Source: Candidatus Aenigmatarchaeota archaeon (GTDB taxonomy: Archaea; Aenigmatarchaeota; Aenigmatarchaeia; QMZP01; QMZT01). From it: DNA of 12,099 nucleotides. Positions 1-6,011 of the stretch are shown here, piece by piece (position 1 is the stretch's first letter; every line of letters begins with the position of its first letter). The notes beneath the pieces were generated by a model. It searched no databases, was not told where the DNA came from, and worked only from the letters and a program-made list of their open reading frames with translations. The DNA lies in contig DAOWAL010000024.1 of NCBI GenBank assembly GCA_030634615.1, positions 1 to 12,099 of the forward strand. The letters run 5' to 3'. The position numbers and the translations under genes are program-made.

Positions 1-84
1 ATTTAATTCAGATATTTTTTCTTGTACTTCTATAATGTTTGGAATTAATTTGTCATCAACATCGACTGAAATAAAACATCTCAT
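1..84 (-). CDS. thpR: ThpR-like RNA 2',3'-cyclic phosphodiesterase / 2'-5' RNA ligase family, N-terminal fragment
   Basis: Only the first 28 codons are present; the gene runs off the left edge with its frame open. The protein begins MRCFISVDVDDKLIPNI, matching the usual opening of the LigT/ThpR family (MR-x-FIA-[IV]-D followed by an amphipathic helix). Family members hydrolyse RNA 2',3'-cyclic phosphate ends and can join 2'-5' linkages in vitro. Their two catalytic HxT motifs would lie beyond the window, so activity cannot be judged. There is no Shine-Dalgarno. A TATA-like box (106-115 read on the minus strand) is centred about 26 bases before the ATG, so the mRNA is probably leaderless. The gene is divergent from the AAA+ ATPase. 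The call rests on a short N-terminus and is likely but not certain. Confidence 0.65.
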   Translation of the reverse strand, partial: MRCFISVDVDDKLIPNIIEVQEKISELN

Positions 85-173
85 AGAAATAATATTATAT
101 TCATGTATTTAAAATTTATTTCACATTAACTTCACAAAATATTTAAATATCTTCATTTCAAATATATGAAACT
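85..173. promoter_or_regulatory. divergent promoter region between thpR-like gene and AAA+ ATPase
   Basis: This 89-base AT-rich spacer holds two TATA-like boxes facing outward. The sequence at 106-115, read on the minus strand as ATTTTAAATA, serves the thpR-like gene (centre about 26 bases from its ATG). ATATTTAAATAT at 139-150 serves the ATPase (centre about 29 bases from its ATG). Neither gene has a purine-rich ribosome binding site here, consistent with leaderless transcripts in both directions. Assigned by spacing and composition only. Confidence 0.5.
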
Positions 174-1256
174 ATGAAATCAGAAATGAATTTAAGTGAA
201 AGTTACATGGAGATGTTTAACTGGGATGAAAATCCATTTAGTTTCAAAATAATGCCAAATTTATTTGTTGGATACATGGATGAAACGGATGTTTTGTATT
301 CAGGAATAAAAAATAATGATAAAATTTCACTTTTAGTCGGGCCTACGGGTGCCGGAAAAACAACATTACTAAAGTTTCTTATTGAAAAAATCAAAAATGA
401 TAGAATTGCATTTTACTTATCAAAACCACCTAACGACCCAGATGATTGGGTTAAGATATTCACGAACTTCATAAAACCTAGTTTTATTGAAAGACTATTT
501 TCACGTTCCAATAAAATAAACATATACAATCTTAGTGAATGGGTGAACAAAAAAATGAAAGATAAAAGCATTGTTATTTTGATAGATGAGAGTCATGAAA
601 CAAACGTGAACACGCTTGAGTGGCTAAGAACATTTGCTGACCAGATAGATAACCTTTCTGTTGTTATAACAGGCTTGCCTGTTCTCGAAAAAATTTTGAA
701 AGATAATTTAGAAACATTCATGAGAAGAGTTAACACAAGGGTAGAATTATCCAATCTTACGAAGTCCGAAACACGTGAACTAATAAAAAAGAGAATAGAG
801 CATGTTGGAGGAGATGACATAAAACCCTTCACGTCAGAATCAATAAATCACGTGTATGAGAAAACTGGCGGTTTCCCCAGGGAAATCATAAGAGTATGCA
901 ATGAACTCGTTAAAAAGGCAATTAGAAGTAATATATCGACCATTGATACTAGCTTCCTTAATGAATACGATGTAGGAACAAAACCAAAGAGAGCATCTCT
1001 TGGGGATGTTAAGACACTACCATCAAAACAAAGCGGGATAATCGAAATTCTTGGTAAATACGGAGAATGTACTCCATCTGAGATTGTTTCGAAAATAGAC
1101 CTTGGTGTATATAAAAACAAAGATAATGCTGTCAGATCAATAAATAACATACTCAAGCGCCTTGTAAAAGATGAAATGGTAATACGAAAGAGAAAAGGCA
1201 AGAGTTATCAATATTTACTGTCAGATAAAATGAAAATAATGATGGTTGATACATAA
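174..1256 (+). CDS. AAA+ ATPase (ExeA/Orc1-Cdc6-like fold) with C-terminal winged helix
   Basis: A 360-residue P-loop ATPase of unknown specific role. The N-terminus has the FxWxENPFSF signature seen in ExeA/GspA-type AAA ATPases. Walker A is GPTGAGKTT (residues 56-64) and Walker B is VILIDE (134-139). A sensor-1-like strand VVITGLP lies near 163-169, and a sensor-2-like GGFPREI near 232-238 supplies an arginine (R236). Residues about 285-355 look like a winged helix: an STPSEI-like helical region, then a basic stretch ending in a beta-wing (RKRKGKSYQYLL). This architecture resembles Orc1/Cdc6 and other DNA-bound AAA+ proteins. A secretion role like bacterial ExeA is unlikely because archaea lack secretins. 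The start at 174 fits a leaderless transcript; an internal ATG at 186 is the alternative. PRC-barrel and HTH genes follow on the same strand, each with its own promoter. Confidence 0.8.
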   Translation: MKSEMNLSESYMEMFNWDENPFSFKIMPNLFVGYMDETDVLYSGIKNNDKISLLVGPTGAGKTTLLKFLIEKIKNDRIAFYLSKPPNDPDDWVKIFTNFIKPSFIERLFSRSNKINIYNLSEWVNKKMKDKSIVILIDESHETNVNTLEWLRTFADQIDNLSVVITGLPVLEKILKDNLETFMRRVNTRVELSNLTKSETRELIKKRIEHVGGDDIKPFTSESINHVYEKTGGFPREIIRVCNELVKKAIRSNISTIDTSFLNEYDVGTKPKRASLGDVKTLPSKQSGIIEILGKYGECTPSEIVSKIDLGVYKNKDNAVRSINNILKRLVKDEMVIRKRKGKSYQYLLSDKMKIMMVDT

Positions 1257-1310
1257 GTTTTTAAATAGTTCATTTTCATAATTATACATATCATTATCAA
1301 GGGGGATATT
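1257..1310 (+). promoter_or_regulatory. promoter, short leader and Shine-Dalgarno of the PRC-barrel gene
   Basis: The sequence GTTTTTAAATAG (1257-1268), starting directly after the ATPase stop codon, reads as a TATA box and would place transcription start near 1288. A strong GGGGG ribosome binding site at 1301-1305 lies 5 bases before the ATG at 1311. The leader would be about 20-25 bases. The T-run could also help end the upstream transcript. Confidence 0.5.
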
Positions 1311-1571
1311 ATGGAAGACAGAATACGAAGTAGAGATCTCATCGGCAAAATATTAGTTTCAGAAGAAAGCGGAAAGAAATTTGGCGTTATAGGAGATGTT
1401 GACTACATTATAGAATCAGGTGAACTCATAAATCTGGTTCTTGTTCAACCAACAAAGCACTCGACTGAACTAAATTTACAAGAAGATGAAAAAGGACGAG
1501 TCCTTATACCATTTTCTGCTGTTAAATCAGTCGGAGATTTTGTCATAATTACAGAAAGAGATGTTGTTTAA
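1311..1571 (+). CDS. PRC-barrel domain protein
   Basis: This 86-residue protein is essentially one PRC-barrel. It begins with an RSRDLIGKILVS strand pair, continues with a GVIGDVDYIIESGELINLVLV segment in which the GxVxDV turn is typical, and ends with a VLIPFSAVKSVGDFVII module matching the usual IPxxxVxxVGDxVI end of the fold. It has no signal peptide or membrane segment, so it should be cytoplasmic. Small single-domain PRC-barrel proteins are common in Euryarchaeota and DPANN. In haloarchaea some (CdpB) act in cell division with SepF, and others have been linked to RNA metabolism; nothing here decides between these. It has its own promoter and a strong Shine-Dalgarno, suggesting good expression. 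A T-run follows the stop. Confidence 0.85.
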   Translation: MEDRIRSRDLIGKILVSEESGKKFGVIGDVDYIIESGELINLVLVQPTKHSTELNLQEDEKGRVLIPFSAVKSVGDFVIITERDVV

Positions 1572-1578
1572 TTTTTTT
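1572..1578 (+). terminator. possible T-tract terminator after the PRC-barrel gene
   Basis: Seven T residues (1572-1578) follow the PRC-barrel stop codon TAA at 1569-1571. Archaeal RNA polymerase can terminate at such T-tracts without a strong hairpin, and none is seen here. The next gene has its own TATA box 30 bases further on, which fits a transcript end here. Confidence 0.4.
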
Positions 1579-1638
1579 ATCATCTCACAATTTCTTATCT
1601 AATATAATTATAAATTTGACCCCGTCAATATAATAGTT
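1579..1638 (+). promoter_or_regulatory. promoter of the small HTH gene, probably leaderless
   Basis: ATTATAAAT at 1607-1615 is a TATA box centred about 28 bases before the ATG at 1639. No ribosome binding site lies in front of the ATG (the sequence is ATAATAGTT). The transcript therefore probably begins at or within a few bases of the start codon. Confidence 0.5.
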
Positions 1639-1947
1639 ATGTCAAAAAACAAATATTATAAAAATACTGTAAAAAACGTTATACAGGTATTCAATTCGCT
1701 GAAAAAATCAGAAAAAAGTGGAGAACTTCTAACTGTTTCTAAAATATCTAAAATGACAGGTCTTCATAAATGGACAGTTTCTCGAACTATTGATCTATAT
1801 ATGTCGCAGTATGTCGATATTACAATACCTGAAGGGTTTGAGGACGTTGGTTTGAAAATAAAATTTGTGAAACTCCGCAATCCTACTATGACTGAGAAGC
1901 AGGTTTTAAGGTTCCTTGAGATGCGAAGTCTCACTTTAAATCCCTAA
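1639..1947 (+). CDS. small helix-turn-helix DNA-binding protein
   Basis: A 102-residue basic protein. Residues about 31-54 ([15 protein letters not shown], then TVSRTIDLY) form a convincing helix-turn-helix: a helix, a TGLH turn, then a recognition helix with T/S-R contacts. The residues that follow (VDITIPEGF and GLKIKFVKL) could form the wing of a winged helix, and the C-terminal [13 protein letters not shown] is probably helical and may dimerise. It is most likely a transcriptional regulator, but its target is unknown and I do not recognise a named family. The last 17 bases overlap the 3' end of radA on the opposite strand, so the two transcripts are antisense at their ends. Confidence 0.7.
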   Translation: MSKNKYYKNTVKNVIQVFNSLKKSEKSGELLTVSKISKMTGLHKWTVSRTIDLYMSQYVDITIPEGFEDVGLKIKFVKLRNPTMTEKQVLRFLEMRSLTLNP

Positions 1948-2878
1948 CACCATCAGTTATCACAGAAAAGACTGCTTCTCCCTCAGGAAGGTTAGGGGAA
2001 TCGATAAGCTTCGCTATTCTTTTCTCTGCCTTTGATCTCCTAAGATATACTCTAAAGGTTGCCTGATGTCCGACTATGTGTCCGCCTATTGGTGCTGTGG
2101 GATCACCGAATAGTACATCTGGTCGTGACATGACCTGGTTTGTTACATAAATAGCTAAATTGTACACGTCTGCAAGTTTTTGTAATTGATGTAAATGCCT
2201 GTTTAATTTTTGTTGCCTGATTGCAAGTGTACCTCTTCCAGTATAATCAGACCTGAATGATGATGTCAGTGAATCTACTACTATCAATTTTATGTTTTGC
2301 TTTTCATTTTTTATAATTTCTTCAGCCTTTTCAGTAAGAAGTACCTGATGGTCAGAATTGTAAGCTCTTGCTACGAATATGTTTTTCATTACTTTATCCG
2401 TATCAAGTCCAATAGCTTCCGCCATTTGCCTTATTCTCTCTGGTCTGAATGTTTGTTCCGTGTCAACAAATATGGCTTTACCTCCAAGACCACCCTTTTC
2501 CTTAGGTAATTGCACTGAAACGGCAAGCTGATGTGCTATCTGTGATTTCCCGGAACCAAATCCTCCGTGCATTTCTGTTATTGCTTGTGTTTCTATGCCT
2601 CCACCCAAAAGATCATCAAGCATTTTTGAACATGTTGTTATTTTTCCTATTGTTTCCCTTCTTTTCATAACATCTTGTGCAGATTCAAATCCCATCTTCA
2701 TACTCTGCCTTGCACCTGCAATTATTTTATTTGCTGTATCTACCCCTATTCCAGTAGCTGCTGATAGTTCACCTGCTGATGAAGCAGCTATACTCATAGG
2801 ATTATCATAACCAGCTTCTTTCATTTTTTCAAGCGTCTTCTCTCCAATACCCGGGAGATCCGCAATACCTTTTGTCAT
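1931..2878 (-). CDS. radA: DNA repair and recombination protein RadA
   Basis: RadA is the archaeal RecA/Rad51 recombinase: it forms a filament on ssDNA and drives ATP-dependent strand exchange. From the start used here the protein is 315 residues. Residues 1-57 are a helix-hairpin-helix domain ([10 protein letters not shown] and ATGIGVDTA). Walker A is GGFGSGKSQ (105-113, K111) and Walker B is LIVVD (198-202). Further conserved motifs are [29 protein letters not shown], and a C-terminal segment around [15 protein letters not shown] chose the ATG at 2878 over the one at 2893 because GGGGTG sits just upstream of it as a ribosome binding site, and the longer form would place that site inside the coding region. 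It lies 31 bases downstream of rpa, almost certainly in one operon. The Walker A departs slightly from the common GEFGSGKTQ. Confidence 0.97.
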   Translation of the reverse strand: MTKGIADLPGIGEKTLEKMKEAGYDNPMSIAASSAGELSAATGIGVDTANKIIAGARQSMKMGFESAQDVMKRRETIGKITTCSKMLDDLLGGGIETQAITEMHGGFGSGKSQIAHQLAVSVQLPKEKGGLGGKAIFVDTEQTFRPERIRQMAEAIGLDTDKVMKNIFVARAYNSDHQVLLTEKAEEIIKNEKQNIKLIVVDSLTSSFRSDYTGRGTLAIRQQKLNRHLHQLQKLADVYNLAIYVTNQVMSRPDVLFGDPTAPIGGHIVGHQATFRVYLRRSKAEKRIAKLIDSPNLPEGEAVFSVITDGVRDLK

Positions 2879-2909
2879 ATAAACACCCCACATTTATTGA
2901 AAATATATT

Positions 2910-3914
2910 TTAATTTTCAAGTTCTTTAATTATATTTTTCGCTTCCTGAACGGAATTTATTTCATTAACATCATTTATGATTATTTCATTACTCTCAGTA
3001 AAGTCGTTTCTTTTAACCTTTCCTTTGACTGTAAATTCATTTCCAAGTATTAATGTATCAAATATTACTAAAGGGTCATCTGTTATCATACCTCTTAACT
3101 CATCTGTGCTTTTACCAAATATCTTTTCTGCCATTTCACGGAAAAACACCCCACGTATATTACCTGTACCGTCATCCAGTACACCTGAAATGACCATATT
3201 ATATTTTGGTTCAACTATTCCATGCTCTTTACAGTTCCATGACCCGTCTTTATTTTCAATACGTGAACCACAAGTTGGGCATACTTCAAAAAATGGACTC
3301 TTTTTGTAAACTTGAACAAGTGAAGCCCTCAATTCACAAAAATCTCCTACATTCAAATCACTTATATTTTTCAACTTCACACTTTCAAAACTGTTATTCA
3401 CATCCGATATTTCATTTAGCTGTTTATCGGTTTTTACAATTTTTCCCATTCTTCCAATTCTCATTTCACTATTACCCATTGCATTTTCTTTCACATAAGC
3501 AGATGATATCTTCACGACATCTCCAACCTTCACGCCAAGTGTTTCAAAGTTGGCAATTTCGTCATTCCATAATGAAAGCCTTGTTGACCCAGTTTCATCT
3601 GCAAGATAAACATTCACCACACTTCCGGATCTTCCATTCTTGTCAAAATCTCTCTTTTCGGATATATTTGTAATTTTAGCCTCTATTTCAACAGATCTCA
3701 TGCCAGAGACAATATTTTTAATTTCAAGGGATTTCATCACAGTTTCTTTCAGTAAGTTTACTCCCAGCTCCTTTCCTACTATGTATGCAGCCCCCTCTGG
3801 TGAAACAAGACCCGAAAGTTCCAATTGTTTTTCCTCTATTTTCTTCTTTACAGCATCTTCTGAAGTACCGGAAACCTTTGAAATCTCCTCTATTATTTCG
3901 TTTAAAGAAAACAT
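2910..3914 (-). CDS. rpa: replication protein A (single-stranded DNA-binding, OB-fold and zinc ribbon)
   Basis: A 334-residue archaeal RPA that coats ssDNA during replication, repair and recombination. Residues 1-55 form the helical N-terminal module typical of archaeal RPAs (SLNEIIEEISK, VKKKIEEKQ, LVSPEGAAYIVGKELGVNL). The first OB fold covers about 70-160 (VNVYLADETGSTRLSLWND is a characteristic strand pair). A second OB fold covers about 182-320 and contains a zinc ribbon with C212, C215, C228 and H231 (CPTCG and CKEH), followed by GVLDDGTGNIRGVFF. It lies 31 bases upstream of radA, so ssDNA binding and strand exchange are encoded together. There is no clear Shine-Dalgarno; a TATA box (TTTTATAA, 3935-3942 on the minus strand) about 24 bases before the ATG implies a leaderless start, although read-through from the upstream ATPase gene is possible. 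Confidence 0.93.
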   Translation of the reverse strand: MFSLNEIIEEISKVSGTSEDAVKKKIEEKQLELSGLVSPEGAAYIVGKELGVNLLKETVMKSLEIKNIVSGMRSVEIEAKITNISEKRDFDKNGRSGSVVNVYLADETGSTRLSLWNDEIANFETLGVKVGDVVKISSAYVKENAMGNSEMRIGRMGKIVKTDKQLNEISDVNNSFESVKLKNISDLNVGDFCELRASLVQVYKKSPFFEVCPTCGSRIENKDGSWNCKEHGIVEPKYNMVISGVLDDGTGNIRGVFFREMAEKIFGKSTDELRGMITDDPLVIFDTLILGNEFTVKGKVKRNDFTESNEIIINDVNEINSVQEAKNIIKELEN

Positions 3915-3959
3915 GAATAATGATTAAGAATTAATTATAAAAGCTTATGTTTAAACGCA
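3915..3959 (-). promoter_or_regulatory. probable internal promoter of the rpa-radA operon
   Basis: The 45-base spacer between the pilus ATPase gene and rpa contains TTTTATAA (3935-3942, minus strand), centred about 24 bases before the rpa ATG, with no ribosome binding site. A palindromic GTTTAAAC (3949-3956) lies just upstream and could be part of the promoter. This supports a separate leaderless rpa transcript inside a longer minus-strand gene cluster. Confidence 0.45.
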
Positions 3960-5645
3960 CTATTCAATGATTCTAAGTCCAGTGTATGACTCTAAAATCC
4001 TATTTACTTTCTTTTTTTGAGTCTGGTATGGTGCTATATCCCTTTCAACCCATTCGAGTACTATTGAACGTTCTTTGTGATAAAGGTTAATCAATTTTCC
4101 AACTTCATCAAAAGTTGTTACACCGAACTTTCTCATCCATTTCAAAACTTTGACCCTTTCACTAAGTTCCTTTAATATTTTTTCGTAAGATATTCCCTTT
4201 TCAAATGCTATTTTTTTAAGAAGGTACGATTCTTCAATGTTGTTAGAAAATGTATCTGATGATGGGCTCCAATCAAAAACCTTTATACTATGTGAACTTC
4301 CTGTTCTTGGGTCAATTGATTCTATTTCACTGACTTCCTTCACCCTCCTTGTAGATTTACCCTTTTCCTTTGCATGTATCATCACGATGACTATGTCAAG
4401 TGTTTCTATCAGGCTGGGTGAAAGTTCTATTGGCGGAGTCTCTAATCTTTTTATGACATCCTCTATTGACCCGGCATGTATTGTTCCCATAGAAGAATGT
4501 CCGCTTGCCATGCCCTGAAACATTACATAAGCCTCTTTGCCCCTTATTTCGCCGACTATAACATAATCCGGATTCTGTCTGAATGATTCCTTTAAAAGCT
4601 CGAAAAGAGTCACTTCACCGTATCTTTTACCGCTTTGTTCGGGTACACCAAAACCTGTTCTTGATACACTTGGTATCCAGTTTTCATGTGGTAGATTGAG
4701 TTCGCGTGTGTCCTCTATTGAAACTATTTTATCTTCTGGTGCAATGAACATGCTCATTACATTCAAAAAACTTGTTTTACCAGTAGATACCCCTCCACAT
4801 ATGAGAGTTGATGCCCTTGCCTCCACCGTAAGCCATATGTATGCCATTAGTTCCGGGGACGCTGTATTGAAATTTAGTATGTCAATTGGTGACAACGGTT
4901 CGGATTTGAATTTACGTATGGAAAATGTCGGCCCCCTTGTTGTAACATCTTTAGCAAGAGTTGCCTGTACCCTTGTACCGTCAGGAAGAGAACCATCGAG
5001 CAACGGTTTTGCGTATGATATATATCTTCCGCACCTTTCTGCAAGTTTTATTACAAAATTACTGAGATATCCACTATCTTTAAACATAATATTCGTCTGC
5101 ACAGATCCAAATCTTCTGTGAACTATAAATATAGGTATACCAAGACCGGTGCAACCAATATCCTCTATGTATGGGTCGTGTAATAGGCTCTCTATTTCAT
5201 TAAATCCTACAAAATCTCGATATATGTAATAACTTATTTTCATGTAGGTTTCAGGTGATAACTGTATGTCCTCATCTTCAATTATTTTCTTTAGCTCGTC
5301 TTGGATATAATCAAAAACTTTGTTTTTCTCCCTTATTGCTGAAAGTTCAACATCTATAAGCTCAAGTAAATCCTTTTTGATTATATCTAGAGTTTCATTT
5401 TCTGCCTTTGTCAGTCTAGGTTCCACCACTTCATATAAGAGACCTTTCCTTTTTTTATCCCATTTGATGTGTGCGTGAACAAATGGCTCTAGAAGTGGGT
5501 ACTTTATGTCTGTTGAAATAATATTCTTGATTCTTGGTAAAACTATGAGATGTCTAGGTTCTCTTATTTCGACCTTCGGGTAATCATACTTTTCAGTGGA
5601 TGCCATAGAATCTATCTTTTTCCTGAGTGCCCCTCGGAGACCCAT
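3960..5645 (-). CDS. type II/IV secretion system ATPase (archaeal pilus/archaellum ATPase, TadA/ArlI-like)
   Basis: A 561-residue cytoplasmic hexameric ATPase of the VirB11/GspE superfamily that powers assembly of type IV pilus-like filaments. Visible motifs in order: an N-terminal domain with YYIYRDFVGFNEIESLL and DPYIEDIGCTG; Walker A GGVSTGKTS (K290); the Asp box IEDTREL (D312) followed by NLPHENW; an atypical Walker B with VGEIRG (E366); and the His box GHSSMGTIHAGS (H383, H390). The EDTREL-NLPHENW form is typical of archaeal FlaI/ArlI and Tad-like ATPases, and the length matches. Its start is set by TAGGTG, in which the S26e stop codon overlaps the ribosome binding site, 8 bases between the genes. 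The usual partner, a multi-pass GspF/TadC/ArlJ membrane protein, is not adjacent. The two pilins 2.2 kb away make pilus assembly more likely than an archaellum. Confidence 0.9.
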   Translation of the reverse strand: MGLRGALRKKIDSMASTEKYDYPKVEIREPRHLIVLPRIKNIISTDIKYPLLEPFVHAHIKWDKKRKGLLYEVVEPRLTKAENETLDIIKKDLLELIDVELSAIREKNKVFDYIQDELKKIIEDEDIQLSPETYMKISYYIYRDFVGFNEIESLLHDPYIEDIGCTGLGIPIFIVHRRFGSVQTNIMFKDSGYLSNFVIKLAERCGRYISYAKPLLDGSLPDGTRVQATLAKDVTTRGPTFSIRKFKSEPLSPIDILNFNTASPELMAYIWLTVEARASTLICGGVSTGKTSFLNVMSMFIAPEDKIVSIEDTRELNLPHENWIPSVSRTGFGVPEQSGKRYGEVTLFELLKESFRQNPDYVIVGEIRGKEAYVMFQGMASGHSSMGTIHAGSIEDVIKRLETPPIELSPSLIETLDIVIVMIHAKEKGKSTRRVKEVSEIESIDPRTGSSHSIKVFDWSPSSDTFSNNIEESYLLKKIAFEKGISYEKILKELSERVKVLKWMRKFGVTTFDEVGKLINLYHKERSIVLEWVERDIAPYQTQKKKVNRILESYTGLRIIE

Positions 5646-5653
5646 ATAAACAC

Positions 5654-5908
5654 CTATCTTTTCTTTTTAACAATTTTCCTGTGTCTTGCACATGCTGGGC
5701 ATGCATACATCTTAGTGGATGATAACGAAACCCTTCTCCTTCCGAGTTCCTTTGTTATAGATGGATCGGATATCGAAAATCCTCTATATACTGGAAATGT
5801 TTTGTATTTAGGTACTGTTTTACCACAAAAACTACACGGTACCGTACTTTCCTTTCCTCTGCCTTTCGTGTGTTGCCATCCTCTTCGATAAAACTGCTTT
5901 TTCGTCAT
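5654..5908 (-). CDS. small-subunit ribosomal protein S26e-like zinc-ribbon protein
   Basis: An 84-residue basic protein with two zinc-binding knuckles, CSFC (C25, C28) and CPAC (C70, C73). The order and wording VPCSFCGKTVPKYK, then SDPSITKEL, then YACPACARH, with a lysine-rich tail, match eukaryotic/archaeal ribosomal protein S26e (QCxxCGRxVPxDK, VDPxxxKEL, YCxxCAxH). S26e sits at the mRNA exit region of the small subunit. It has a strong ribosome binding site (GGAAGGTGA) just before the ATG at 5908; a second ATG at 5912 is out of frame. It is the first gene of a minus-strand operon and its stop codon overlaps the Shine-Dalgarno of the pilus ATPase. L24e- or L37e-like zinc ribbons were considered but fit less well. 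Confidence 0.8.
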   Translation of the reverse strand: MTKKQFYRRGWQHTKGRGKESTVPCSFCGKTVPKYKTFPVYRGFSISDPSITKELGRRRVSLSSTKMYACPACARHRKIVKKKR

Positions 5909-6011
5909 TCATTCACCTTCCTGATAAATATTATTTAAATTATTCTCTATATAAGAAGAATTAATTATAAATTATTGATGCATTTAATAATGTCAATAAG
6001 TGTTGATTTGA
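5909..6011. promoter_or_regulatory. divergent promoter region between S26e operon and rtcB
   Basis: This 103-base AT-rich spacer serves both directions. AATTATAAAT at 5963-5972 is nearly symmetric; read on the minus strand as ATTTATAATT it would start S26e transcription near 5941, giving a leader of about 30 bases that carries GGAAGGTGA. For rtcB, ATTTAATAA at 5982-5990 is centred about 26 bases before the ATG, suggesting a leaderless start; no ribosome binding site precedes that ATG. A second minus-strand box at 5931-5945 is too close to the S26e ATG to retain its Shine-Dalgarno. Confidence 0.5.

Noticed and set aside
174..1256. Bacterial-type ExeA secretion ATPase as the function of the first full gene
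   Set aside because: Archaea lack secretins and peptidoglycan, and the protein has a winged helix rather than a peptidoglycan-binding domain.
2878..2893. Longer RadA start (ATG at 2893, adding five residues)
   Set aside because: The GGGGTG ribosome binding site would lie inside the coding sequence, whereas it is ideally placed for the ATG at 2878; RadA proteins usually begin close to the helix-hairpin-helix domain.
3206..3673. Open frame of 155 codons on the plus strand inside rpa
   Set aside because: It is antisense to a well-recognised RPA, has low-complexity composition rich in F, H, S and Q, and lacks a ribosome binding site. It is a shadow of the RPA codons.
4237..5121. Plus-strand open frames of 93 and 141 codons inside the pilus ATPase
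   Set aside because: They lie antisense to conserved ATPase motifs and show no recognisable domain or start signal.
5550..5891. Plus-strand open frame of 113 codons across S26e and the ATPase start
   Set aside because: It contains a plausible hydrophobic stretch, but it is antisense to S26e and to the ATPase start and has no promoter or ribosome binding site.
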